This document shows positions 30,789 through 38,296 of a stretch of 38,310 bases of DNA, piece by piece (positions within the stretch are counted from its first letter, which is position 1; every line of letters starts with the position of its first letter). This stretch comes from Candidatus Nealsoniibacteriota bacterium. GTDB lineage: Bacteria > Patescibacteriota > Minisyncoccia > Minisyncoccales > RBG-13-42-11. A model generated the notes under the pieces. The model saw nothing but the letters and a program-made list of their open reading frames with translations, made no database searches and was not told the DNA's origin. The translations under genes and the position numbers were made by a program. The stretch is from NCBI GenBank assembly GCA_019923655.1, contig JAHXGL010000004.1, forward strand, positions 1-38,310, given 5' to 3'.

Positions 30789-32009
30789 TTAAATTAATGC
30801 TTTTTTAAATTCTTCTCTAACCACTTGCCTGTCGTCCCATGGTATTTTCTTATTATTAGCAAGGCAGAGCCATGGCTCACATCCTTTGCCTGTAATGATT
30901 ACCACGTCGCCAGGTTTTGCCAGTCCCAAAGCTTTTTTAATTGCCTCTCTCCTGTCTAAAATTTTTCTATAGTTTGAAAATTGCGAAAATCCTTTTTCAA
31001 TATCACTTAAAATATGTAAAGGGTTTTCGTCATACGGATCTTCATTGGTCAGGATTATTTCATCGCAATAACGCGAAGCAATCTTTCCAAATTCCGGCCT
31101 TTTCCATCTATCGCGTCCGCCGCCGCAAGAACCAAAAACACAAATCATTTTTGAGTCTTGAATTTTGAATTTTGAATCTTGAATAGTTTGGTAGACCTTT
31201 TCTAAGGCATTAACAGTATGAGCATAATCAACAATTACTGTAAATGGTTCTTTAATAACAACCTCCATTCTGCCGGGAATTCCTTCTATTTTTTCCACTG
31301 CTCTTTTGCAAATTTCCAAACTAATCCCCTCGGATAATCCAGCAGAGATTGCCGCGGCAGCGTTATAAAGATTAAACTCGCCTAATAATCTTAAATTAAG
31401 AGGAATCTGATTTCTATCAATTAAGATTTGACCTTCTTTAACTTGGTAATTTATTTTTTTCTTTGCCGGAAACTGTAAAAAATATTCAGCGTTTTCGTCG
31501 TCCAAATTAACAATGTGAACTTCTTTGGCAATTTGGAAAAGCTTCTCATTTTCAATCCGCATTTTTTCAAAAGAGCCGTGCGCCTCAATATGTTCCGGTG
31601 TAATATTGGTTAAAACCGCTGTCTTAAAATCAATAAATCTATGGCGGTGCTGTTTAATCCCTTCGTCGGTTGTCTCCAAAACCGCGTATTGACAGCCAGC
31701 CCTTACCGCGTCTCTTAAAAATCGCTGAAGCTTAAGCCTGCCGGGCATAGTCATTTTCAGGGTATTTTTCCATTCTTTTTTGCCGATTTTAAAGAAAATA
31801 GAAGAAAGAAAAGCTACTTTATAGCCCGCTTCCTCTAAGATTTGACTAATCAAAAAAACAGTGGTTGATTTGCCATCAGTGCCAACAACGCCAATAACTT
31901 TTATTTTCCCGGAAGGAAATCCATATAAGACAGCGCCAATGGCTGGCAGAAACCAATGATACCAGTTAAGTAAAAAATTAGGCGCAATTTTTTTAATGGC
32001 ATTTTTCAT
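30789..32009 (-). CDS. murE: Mur ligase, MurE-like UDP-MurNAc-tripeptide synthetase
   Basis: 406 residues, shorter than the usual 480 because the N-terminal UDP-binding domain is reduced to about 35 residues. P-loop IGVVGTDGKSTTVFLISQIL, central ligase motifs (LETTDEGIKQHR, NITPEHIEAHGSFEKM), and the C-terminal VIVDYAHTVNALEKV, VFGSCGGGRDRWKRP and LTNEDPYDENP, the last in place of the DNPR motif of Gram-negative MurE. It adds the third residue of the peptidoglycan stem. The promoter ends 7 bases before the ATG (leaderless). Confidence 0.9.
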   Translation of the reverse strand: MKNAIKKIAPNFLLNWYHWFLPAIGAVLYGFPSGKIKVIGVVGTDGKSTTVFLISQILEEAGYKVAFLSSIFFKIGKKEWKNTLKMTMPGRLKLQRFLRDAVRAGCQYAVLETTDEGIKQHRHRFIDFKTAVLTNITPEHIEAHGSFEKMRIENEKLFQIAKEVHIVNLDDENAEYFLQFPAKKKINYQVKEGQILIDRNQIPLNLRLLGEFNLYNAAAAISAGLSEGISLEICKRAVEKIEGIPGRMEVVIKEPFTVIVDYAHTVNALEKVYQTIQDSKFKIQDSKMICVFGSCGGGRDRWKRPEFGKIASRYCDEIILTNEDPYDENPLHILSDIEKGFSQFSNYRKILDRREAIKKALGLAKPGDVVIITGKGCEPWLCLANNKKIPWDDRQVVREEFKKALI

Positions 32010-32016
32010 TAATTTA

Positions 32017-32045
32017 ATTATAGCTTTAATCTGACTTTATCGCAA
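32017..32045 (-). promoter_or_regulatory. Promoter of murE
   Basis: Minus strand TTGCGA, 17-base spacer, TATAAT, then seven bases to the ATG. Confidence 0.65.
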
Positions 32046-32059
32046 TTATTCAACCAGGA

Positions 32060-32098
32060 AAGCCCTGCTTTTCAAAGCCGGGGATGAGTACAAACGCA
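32060..32098 (+). mobile_element. Fossil IS605-type right-end hairpin
   Basis: AAGCCCTGCTTT / AAAGCCGGGG followed by ATGAGTACAA looks like the terminal hairpin and end of an IS605/IS1341 element. No tnpB frame remains. Weak evidence. Confidence 0.3.
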
Positions 32099-32102
32099 AT
32101 AC

Positions 32103-32130
32103 TTGACAAGGTTTTTGTAAATGATAACCT
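32103..32130 (+). promoter_or_regulatory. Promoter of rpsT
   Basis: TTGACA, 16 bases, TAACCT. Between it and the ATG lies the palindrome GGGGTCTGACCCC (32152-32164), followed by CCTCTTTTG. Confidence 0.5.
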
Positions 32131-32185
32131 AAAAGGTAGAGGGTGACTAAAGGGGTCTGACCCCCCTCTTTTGCATTTGAAATAT

Positions 32186-32452
32186 ATGCCTATTACTAAA
32201 TCAGTAAAAAAAGCTCTCCGTCAAAATATAAAAAGAAGGGCGCGAAATGTCCAGAAAAAAAGAAAATTAAAAAAAGTCTTAAAAGAGATAAAGGGTTTGA
32301 TTTCTCAGAAAAAACCAAAGGAAGCTGAAAAACTCTTGCCGCAAACTTATAAATTGCTGGATAAAGCGGGAAAAACCGGATTGATTAAAAAAAATACCGC
32401 TTCGCGGCTAAAATCAAGAATCACCAGGTCAATGAGGAGCAATGAACAATGA
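32186..32452 (+). CDS. rpsT: Small ribosomal subunit protein bS20
   Basis: 88 residues from ATG 32186 (MPITKSVKKALRQN); an in-frame start at 32171 adds five residues that do not fit the family. Highly basic, three-helix protein with the conserved pattern KKALRQNIKRRARN near the start and LDKAGKTGLIKKNTASRLKSRI near the end. It binds 16S rRNA early in assembly. It is a rare plus-strand gene here and sits beside holA, as in many bacteria. The 3' end runs into three tandem GAACAAT units. Confidence 0.95.
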   Translation: MPITKSVKKALRQNIKRRARNVQKKRKLKKVLKEIKGLISQKKPKEAEKLLPQTYKLLDKAGKTGLIKKNTASRLKSRITRSMRSNEQ

Positions 32453-32505
32453 ACAATGAACAATTGCCTAGTGAGGTCTGACCCCGGGTTTGACCCTGCT
32501 TAGAA

Positions 32506-33441
32506 TTAAATTTCCGCAATTAATAAATCAAGAGCAATTTCCGGGCTTTGCTGTCCGGTTTTTATTTGAAGATCCGCTTGAAAAATTCTCTGAAAGATTT
32601 TTTTTAGTTCTTGAACGCTAAACTTTTGCGCCTGAACGCAAGTTTTTTTTATAACATAAGGATGAAAATTGGTCTCTTTTGCCAGGGCATAAAAAGGACA
32701 ACCTTTTTCAAGAAGATCTTTTATTATTAAAAGATTGCGAAATTGAAAACTAATCATTGAAAGAAGGTATAAAGGATTGTCGCCTTTTTCTAAATGCTTA
32801 TGAATTAATAATATCGCTTGTTTTCTGTTTTTTGTCGCCAGGGCGTCGATTGTTTTGAAAATATCTATCTCAATTTCCGGCTTGATTAAGGTTTCAATGT
32901 CTTGTACTCGGATTTTTCCTTTTTTTTTGAAATTAACCAGTTTTCTCACTTCATTACTCAATCGCCAAAGATCCCTGCCAACAAAATAAACAAGCTTATC
33001 CAAAGCTTCCGGGCTAATTTCTTTTTGATAACAGCTAAATTCTTTTCTTGCCCAGTTTTTTAATTTTTCGCCTTGTAAAAAATTAAACACTTGAGATTTG
33101 GCATTTTTTTCAAGAAACCTAAAAAGCCGAGTTCTTTTGTCCGGCTCTCCTTTTTCAAGAATTAAAATTATGTCTTTTGATTTTAAGAATTTTTCTCCTT
33201 GCTCTGGGAAACTTTCCCTTGCCTCCTGTCCTAAAAAAAGATTTGTTAAAATGAGCAATTTTTTTTCTTCAAACATTGAAACTGTCTGAAATTCATCAAT
33301 AAAATTCTGGAATTTGCTTTCCTTAAAATCAAAATGTTTTAAGTTTAATCCGGTTTGGTGGGTTTTCTGATAATGAGCAACAATTTCGTTTAGTTTTTGC
33401 CGGGACCGATAAACGTCTATCCCGTAAAGAAAAATAATCAT
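32506..33441 (-). CDS. holA: DNA polymerase III delta subunit
   Basis: 311 residues. N-terminal MIIFLYGIDVYRSRQKLNEIVAHY, KKLLILTNLFLGQ and LILEKGEPDKRTRLFRFLEK correspond to the HolA Rossmann-like domain; the C-terminal clamp-loader helical domain includes RQAILLIHKHLEKGDNPLYLLSMISFQFRNLLIIKDL. It is the wrench of the clamp loader that opens the beta clamp. Converges on rpsT. ATG 33441 follows the palindromic repeats of 33451-33582. Confidence 0.92.
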   Translation of the reverse strand: MIIFLYGIDVYRSRQKLNEIVAHYQKTHQTGLNLKHFDFKESKFQNFIDEFQTVSMFEEKKLLILTNLFLGQEARESFPEQGEKFLKSKDIILILEKGEPDKRTRLFRFLEKNAKSQVFNFLQGEKLKNWARKEFSCYQKEISPEALDKLVYFVGRDLWRLSNEVRKLVNFKKKGKIRVQDIETLIKPEIEIDIFKTIDALATKNRKQAILLIHKHLEKGDNPLYLLSMISFQFRNLLIIKDLLEKGCPFYALAKETNFHPYVIKKTCVQAQKFSVQELKKIFQRIFQADLQIKTGQQSPEIALDLLIAEI

Positions 33442-33450
33442 GTTTTAGTG

Positions 33451-33582
33451 TTCCAAATTCGTTTCCAAATTCGTTTCCAAATCCCTTTAGGATTTGGAAG
33501 ACTCCCAAAGGGATTTGGAAGACCCATGAAGGGATTTGGAAACTTTAGTCTTCCAAATCTAAAGGGATTTGGAAACTTTAGA
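33451..33582. repeat. Cluster of TTCCAAAT/ATTTGGAA palindromic repeats
   Basis: At least seven copies of TTCCAAATyC or its complement in about 130 bp, with short loops such as CCTTTAGG. They fill the space between the 5' nuclease and holA, and the last ones form the 3' end of the nuclease gene. Confidence 0.85.
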
Positions 33583-34482
33583 AATTAAACTATAAAATTC
33601 TAATTCTCTAAGAACTTTGACGACTTTTTCTTTGTCGTATTCGCCAAAATGACATTTTTCTAAATTAAAATCTATTAAAACGTCTGTTTTAATCTCCACT
33701 AACATCTTGGAAACAAAAACCTGGTCTTTGTATTTTAGCAGTGTTTCTTTCAGCTTTGGTTTGATTTTTTGAGCCTTTTCGGATCCTTTTTTAATTTCAA
33801 AATAAAGATTTTTCAAACTATTAAATTCTAAAACAAGCTTGGTCGCTGTTTTTTTTCCCACCCCGGGAGCTCCGGGGATATTATCTGAAGGGTCTCCAGC
33901 CAAAGCCTTAAAAGCAACAAGTTGTTCCGGTTTTAATCCTTGAAATTTGGTCTTTATTAATTCTTTATCGTATAAAGCAATGTCTTTCACTCCTTTTCTC
34001 AAGGCAAAAACTTTTGTTTGAGAATTAATCAGCTGAAAAGTGTCTGAATCTCCGCTTAAAATAATCGTCTCCCCCTCTTCTTTTTTTTGAGAAAAAAGAA
34101 GAGGGGCCAATTTAGCGATAGCGCCAATAATATCATCAGCTTCAAATCCTTGTTTGGTAAAAATTGGAACATTAAAGCTTTTTAAAATTTCTTTTATTTT
34201 TGGAATTTGTTGAGAGAGTTGTTTTGGGGTTGGCGGCCGATTGGCTTTATATTCTTTAAATTGTTCATGTCGAAAAGTCAATCCTGGCAAATCAAAACAA
34301 GCGACAACAAAATCCGGCTGAAAGTCCTTTATTGCTTTTAAAAAAACCAATAGAAATCCGTAAACAGCGCCCACTATTTCTCCCTTTTTTGTCATTAATG
34401 GCGGTAAAGCGTGAAAAGCCCGATGAATAATAGAATTACTGTCAATGATAATTAAACGTTTTTTACTGTTTTTCATAGTCAT
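33559..34482 (-). CDS. Stand-alone 5'-3' exonuclease (PolA N-terminal / FEN-like)
   Basis: 307 residues, covering only the 5' nuclease domain of DNA polymerase I. Acidic metal ligands: D in LIIIDSNSIIHRAFHAL, D in VVACFDLPGLTFRHEQFKEYKANR, EADD in GFEADDIIGAIA, D in LSGDSDTFQLI, and the HhH GDPSDNIPGAPGVGKKTATKL. It should remove RNA primers or flaps. The last residues (KVSKSL) and the stop codon come from the ATTTGGAA repeat, so the original end was replaced. ATG overlaps the tsaE stop as ATGA. Confidence 0.9.
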   Translation of the reverse strand: MTMKNSKKRLIIIDSNSIIHRAFHALPPLMTKKGEIVGAVYGFLLVFLKAIKDFQPDFVVACFDLPGLTFRHEQFKEYKANRPPTPKQLSQQIPKIKEILKSFNVPIFTKQGFEADDIIGAIAKLAPLLFSQKKEEGETIILSGDSDTFQLINSQTKVFALRKGVKDIALYDKELIKTKFQGLKPEQLVAFKALAGDPSDNIPGAPGVGKKTATKLVLEFNSLKNLYFEIKKGSEKAQKIKPKLKETLLKYKDQVFVSKMLVEIKTDVLIDFNLEKCHFGEYDKEKVVKVLRELEFYSLISKVSKSL

Positions 34483-34958
34483 ATCTTTTCTATTACAATT
34501 TTTCTCTTTGTTTCGGTTATAAAGTCAATTTTTATCCAAATTGTATTTTTCGGCATAATCTTTTTGATTTTATCAGCCCATTCAATAACAACAATACTTT
34601 TAGGGTTAGAAATAATTTCCTTAAACCCCAAATCTAAAATTTCTTTTGAATTTTCAATCCGATAACAATCTATATGATAGAATTCTTGAAAATTGAAGCT
34701 TGCCCGCTTTATAGGTTCGCTCTTCGGGGAAACTTGAAACCTTTTTAACAAAACAAAGGTTGGGCTTAAAACTTTTTCTTTTATTCCTATGCCTTTGGCA
34801 AAGCCCTGGATAAAGGTTGTTTTTCCCGTTCCTAAATTTCCCTCTAAACCAATAATAATTGCTTTCCCTTTTGTTTTTTTAAAAACAGCGAAGCGGGCGA
34901 AAAATTCTCCTAATTTTTTGGTCTGGAAATGGTTATTAGTAATGTATTCCAATGACAT
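34479..34958 (-). CDS. tsaE: tRNA threonylcarbamoyladenosine biosynthesis ATPase TsaE
   Basis: 159 residues from ATG 34958 (MSLEYITNNHFQTKKLGEFFA); the frame is open to 35072 but that part overlaps the divergent pilB promoter. Walker A GLEGNLGTGKTTFIQGFAKGIG, then SPTFVL, a YHIDCYRIE block, and IVVIEWADKI. TsaE drives the TsaB-TsaD complex that makes t6A at position 37 of ANN-decoding tRNAs. Translationally coupled to the 5' nuclease gene. Confidence 0.93.
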   Translation of the reverse strand: MSLEYITNNHFQTKKLGEFFARFAVFKKTKGKAIIIGLEGNLGTGKTTFIQGFAKGIGIKEKVLSPTFVLLKRFQVSPKSEPIKRASFNFQEFYHIDCYRIENSKEILDLGFKEIISNPKSIVVIEWADKIKKIMPKNTIWIKIDFITETKRKIVIEKI

Positions 34959-34965
34959 AGGAGTG

Positions 34966-34993
34966 TTGACTTTCCTGTTTGCCTGGTTAAAAT
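34966..34993 (+). promoter_or_regulatory. Promoter of pilB
   Basis: TTGACT, 16 bases, TAAAAT, with an overlapping TATAAT at 34993-34998. The start codon at 35004 is within about ten bases of the -10 box. Confidence 0.55.
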
Positions 34994-35003
34994 ATAATAA
35001 GCT

Positions 35004-36338
35004 ATGGAACAATCTTTGAAAAAAATCACTGGCGAAATAGAACTTTCTCCGTCCCTTCTCAATATAGCACAAAACATAAAAAATGTTTCTGATTTTGCAA
35101 AAGAAGCCAATAATTTTCTTGGAAAAAGCATCACTGAATTCTTAGAAATCATTTTAGGGGCTGGAATTTTTCTCAAAACTTCTGATATTCATATTGAACC
35201 CCAGGAAGAAAAAGCTAATATACGGCTAAGATTAGACGGGATATTGCAAGAAGTAATGTCTTTTGACTTAAAAATCCTTCAAGCGCTTACTTCCAGAATC
35301 AAACTTCTTTCAGGGGTAAAATTAAACATTACAGACAGGCCTCAAGACGGCCGCTTTTCAGTATTAATCACGGCCGCAAACGAGCAAACCATGGCAATTG
35401 AAATCAGGGCTTCTTTTCTTCCCTCTGAACATGGAGAGTCAATTGTTTTCAGAATCTTAAACCCGCAAAGTTTAATCAGCTTAGAAGCTTTAGGACTAAG
35501 AAAAGATTTATTGGCTCTTTTTGAAAAAGAAATCAAAAAGCCCAATGGAATGATTATTGTTACAGGGCCAACCGGCTCGGGAAAAACAACCACTCTTTAC
35601 GCTTTTTTAAAAAACATTCAAAGACCGGAGATTAAAGTTATTACCATTGAAGACCCGATTGAATATCATCTAAAAGGAATTTCTCAAACTCAAACAGTTC
35701 CTGAAAAAGGATATGATTTCGCTTCTGGCTTAAAATCAATTATGCGCCAGGACCCGGATGTAATTCTGGTTGGGGAGATCAGGGACCTGGAAACTGCTGA
35801 AATTGGACTCCAAGCCGCTTTAACCGGCCATTTAGTTCTGACCACCCTTCACACTAATGACGCGGCCGGCACTATTGCCAGATTAATCAGTTTAGGTTCC
35901 AGCGCTTCTAACATCGGCCCGGCAATAAATATAGCTATTGCCCAGAGATTGGTCAGGCGAGTTTGTAAAAAGTGTTCAACCCTTCAAACAATCCCGGTTT
36001 CAGCTTTGGAAAAAATAAAAAAAGAATTACAGAATCTCCCAAAAAAAATAGAGATTCCAAAATTATCTCAAGAATTAAAAATTGCCAAAATTAAAGGATG
36101 TCCGGATTGTAATTTCACTGGCTACCGAGGCAGAATTGGCATCCTTGAAGTCTTAATAGTTGACGGAGAAATGGAAAAATTCATCTTGACATTGCCCTCT
36201 ATCACAGGATTAAAAGAAAAAGCAATAGAAAAGGGAATGGTCCCAATGCTTCAAGACGGATTAATAAAGGTCTTGGAAAAGATTACCACTTTAGAAGAAA
36301 TAGAAAGGGTAATAGGAATCTCAAGCAAAGAGCCATGA
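35004..36338 (+). CDS. pilB: Type IV pilus assembly ATPase (PilB/GspE family)
   Basis: 444 residues, shorter than the usual 560 because the N1 (MshEN) domain is missing. N2 domain ASDIHIEPQEEKANIRLRLDG, Walker A GPTGSGKTTTLYAFL, Asp box ITIEDPIEYHL, Walker B RQDPDVILVGEIRDLETAEI, His box GHLVLTTLHTNDAAG, and the tetracysteine zinc site (CKKC...CPDC). It powers pilus extension at the inner membrane. The downstream HhH/lamin-tail gene overlaps by four bases (ATGA), linking pilus assembly to a putative DNA-binding protein. Confidence 0.95.
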   Translation: MEQSLKKITGEIELSPSLLNIAQNIKNVSDFAKEANNFLGKSITEFLEIILGAGIFLKTSDIHIEPQEEKANIRLRLDGILQEVMSFDLKILQALTSRIKLLSGVKLNITDRPQDGRFSVLITAANEQTMAIEIRASFLPSEHGESIVFRILNPQSLISLEALGLRKDLLALFEKEIKKPNGMIIVTGPTGSGKTTTLYAFLKNIQRPEIKVITIEDPIEYHLKGISQTQTVPEKGYDFASGLKSIMRQDPDVILVGEIRDLETAEIGLQAALTGHLVLTTLHTNDAAGTIARLISLGSSASNIGPAINIAIAQRLVRRVCKKCSTLQTIPVSALEKIKKELQNLPKKIEIPKLSQELKIAKIKGCPDCNFTGYRGRIGILEVLIVDGEMEKFILTLPSITGLKEKAIEKGMVPMLQDGLIKVLEKITTLEEIERVIGISSKEP

Positions 36339-37441
36339 AAATAATAATAGCTGTTTTAATTTTCGTTCTGTCCGCTGTTCCTGTTTTTCAGCAATCTGAA
36401 ATTTTAGCCGCAAGGAAAATAGACATTAACACTGCTTCTTATGAAGAGCTGCAAGAAATAATCTGGGTTGGCCCGGCTATAGCCCGAAGAATAAGAGAGT
36501 CCAGGCCGTTTTATTCTTTAGACGACATTATTAAAGTGAGGGGTATAGGCAAAAAACGGCTTGAAGACATTAAAAAACAAGGATTGGCTTGGGTTAATCC
36601 GGAAACAAAACCTAGCCCAGAGCTTGAGCGCAAAATACAGCCAGAACAAGAGCAGAAGCCGGTACCAGAGCAAGAACTGCAACCCAGCCCTGAACCGCAA
36701 GCCATTGTTTATCCTTCTAATGTCTTAATAAATGAAATCCTGCCTTCGCCAGAAGGCCCGGACGCTGAAGAAGAATGGATTGAAATTTTTAACCAGAATA
36801 ATTTTGAGGTTAATCTTTTCGGCTGGCAAATAACAGACACTATTGGCAGAACTAAAATCTATGTTTTTCCTACTAAAACCTTGATTGAGCCAAAAAGATT
36901 TTTAGTTCTTAGCCGACCAATCAGTAAAATTACTCTAAACAATGACCAGGATGCCTTAAAGCTTTTACGTCCAGATGGAAAAATTGCTGATTCAGTGAAA
37001 TATGAAAAAGCGCCAAGAGGAAAATCATACAACCGGCCCCTATTAGACAATGACAATTTAACAGACGCAAATAGCCCTGAATGGTTTTGGAGTTCTGTTT
37101 TAACCCCTGGAATGGCAAATATCAGCCCTGTTGTCTTTTCAGCAGAAGAGGCAGTAAAACAAACAGAAGAACAAAAAGCAAAATTTACTGAAGAGCCCTT
37201 AAAAAGAGAGCCTGCCCTGAAATATGGATTAGGGGCTATTAAAGAACAGGTTCATTTTCCAGAGCAACGAAATAAAGTTTCCAAATCCGAATGGATTTGG
37301 AAGACTAAAGTTTCCAAATTCTTTGGGTTTTGGAATGCCCTTGAAAGGAAAAATATGCCTGTTTTCGTAATCGCCTTGGTTGTTGCTCTCTTCTCCGGGA
37401 CAATAATTTTAATCCTTAAAAGAAAAATTAAAACAAGTTAA
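36335..37441 (+). CDS. Membrane-anchored HhH (ComEA-like) / lamin-tail domain protein
   Basis: 368 residues. Signal segment (residues 1-25), HhH domain (about 28-92: IDINTASYEELQEIIWVGPAIARRI ... IKVRGIGKKRLEDI), a Pro/Glu/Gln linker (95-130), a lamin-tail domain (about 133-250: VLINEILPSPEGPDAEEEWIEIFNQ), and a C-terminal transmembrane helix (about 343-362) ending in basic residues. Probably binds incoming DNA outside the membrane; coupled to pilB. Residues about 315-334 (VSKSEWIWKTKVSKFFGFW) are encoded by a TTCCAAAT/ATTTGGAA repeat insertion. Confidence 0.88.
   Translation: MKIIIAVLIFVLSAVPVFQQSEILAARKIDINTASYEELQEIIWVGPAIARRIRESRPFYSLDDIIKVRGIGKKRLEDIKKQGLAWVNPETKPSPELERKIQPEQEQKPVPEQELQPSPEPQAIVYPSNVLINEILPSPEGPDAEEEWIEIFNQNNFEVNLFGWQITDTIGRTKIYVFPTKTLIEPKRFLVLSRPISKITLNNDQDALKLLRPDGKIADSVKYEKAPRGKSYNRPLLDNDNLTDANSPEWFWSSVLTPGMANISPVVFSAEEAVKQTEEQKAKFTEEPLKREPALKYGLGAIKEQVHFPEQRNKVSKSEWIWKTKVSKFFGFWNALERKNMPVFVIALVVALFSGTIILILKRKIKTS
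37278..37336. repeat. TTCCAAAT/ATTTGGAA palindrome inserted in the coding sequence
   Basis: TTTCCAAATCC...GGATTTGGAA followed by a second, looser palindrome. The insertion keeps the reading frame of 36335-37441 and adds about 20 residues just before its transmembrane helix. Confidence 0.75.
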
Positions 37442-37473
37442 AAAAATAGAAAACAAGAGATCTCCTTGAAATT

Positions 37474-37502
37474 TTGCCATTTTTCTTTTTAATGTGTATA
37501 AA
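37474..37502 (+). promoter_or_regulatory. Promoter candidate of the NYN gene
   Basis: TTGCCA, 17 bases, TATAAA. The ATG at 37506 is only 3 bases past the -10 box, so either the mRNA is leaderless or the true start is later. The -10 box and ATG lie in the 39-bp repeat. Confidence 0.4.
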
Positions 37503-37536
37503 TCTATGAAAGAAAAAATTAAAAACAAAAAAATAG
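37498..37536 (+). repeat. 39-bp perfect direct repeat, copy 1
   Basis: Identical to 38258-38296, 760 bp downstream. Covers the last promoter bases and the first ten codons of the NYN gene. Confidence 0.9.
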
Positions 37537-38105
37537 AAAATGAGAATGTAATTTATGTTTTTATTGATGCATCAAATGTTTGGAGCGCCGTAAAGTCGGT
37601 GAAGAAGTTTATTGAATACAAAAAGCTTAAAAATTATTTTAGAAATAATTTTAATGCTAGCAATGTTGAAATTTTTTATTATGACGCCTACCCAAAAGAA
37701 GGAACAAGAGAACATAACTTGGATGGAAAACATAAATTCTACACATATCTCAAGAAAGGCCTTGATTTTACCGTAAGGAAAAAAGAATTGAAAAGAATTT
37801 CTATTATTAGCGAAAATGGAGAATCTATTATGGAAAAAGGGAATATGGATGTGGAAATAACTATTGACGCCCTGCATAATATGAATAAATACGATACAGC
37901 TGTTTTATTTAGCGGTGATGCTGATTTTTTGGCATTGGTAAGTTATTTGAAAAATCGCAACAAAAAAATTTATATTTTTTCATCAAAAGATAATATTTCT
38001 CATGAATTAAAAACTGGCTGTGATGGTTATTTTGACCTAAAAAATATAAATGAATTTTGGGGTAAAGATTTAAAATATCGCATAAAAAAAACTACCCTCG
38101 ACTAA
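37506..38105 (+). CDS. NYN-domain (PIN-like, LabA/DUF88) ribonuclease
   Basis: 199 residues from ATG 37506 (MKEKIKNKKIENEN); an ATG at 37494 adds four. Acidic sites of the PIN/NYN fold are in place: D in YVFIDASNVWSAV, D in MDVEITIDALHNM, and GDAD in AVLFSGDADFLALVSYLKN. The final GYFDLKNINEFW strand is typical. Members cut RNA, often in quality control or phage defence; the target is unknown. The 3' end overlaps a convergent small-RNA terminator. Confidence 0.88.
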   Translation: MKEKIKNKKIENENVIYVFIDASNVWSAVKSVKKFIEYKKLKNYFRNNFNASNVEIFYYDAYPKEGTREHNLDGKHKFYTYLKKGLDFTVRKKELKRISIISENGESIMEKGNMDVEITIDALHNMNKYDTAVLFSGDADFLALVSYLKNRNKKIYIFSSKDNISHELKTGCDGYFDLKNINEFWGKDLKYRIKKTTLD

Positions 38106-38113
38106 GAGGGTAG
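38084..38113 (-). terminator. Intrinsic terminator of the predicted small RNA
   Basis: 8-bp GC-rich stem CTACCCTC/GAGGGTAG, 6-base loop, followed on the minus strand by TTTTTTTT. Confidence 0.85.
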
Positions 38114-38159
38114 CCCTGGGATGTATAACCCTAACGGTTCTATGGAAGAACCGAAAGAC
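38084..38159 (-). ncRNA. Predicted small RNA convergent with the NYN gene
   Basis: A minus-strand promoter (38166-38193), a hairpin CGGTTC/GAACCG (38135-38153), a GGG/CCC mini-hairpin, and a perfect terminator (stem CTACCCTC/GAGGGTAG, 38092-38113, then eight T) define a transcript of about 75 bases. No start codon or frame of note. The terminator covers the last codons and stop of the NYN gene, so the transcripts are complementary at their 3' ends. Confidence 0.65.
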
Positions 38160-38165
38160 ATTATC

Positions 38166-38193
38166 AGTGTAGCAAGCTAATACCCATTGTCAA
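38166..38193 (-). promoter_or_regulatory. Promoter of the predicted small RNA
   Basis: Minus strand TTGACA, 16 bases, TACACT. Predicted start near 38159. Confidence 0.6.
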
Positions 38194-38257
38194 GTGTTGA
38201 AAACTAAAAAATCGTAAAAATAGCAAAATTTAGTTTTTGGAAATAAAATATATGAAA

Positions 38258-38296
38258 ATAAATCTATGAAAGAAAAAATTAAAAACAAAAAAATAG
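38258..38296 (+). repeat. 39-bp perfect direct repeat, copy 2
   Basis: Identical to 37498-37536. Sequence diverges immediately on both sides. Confidence 0.9.
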
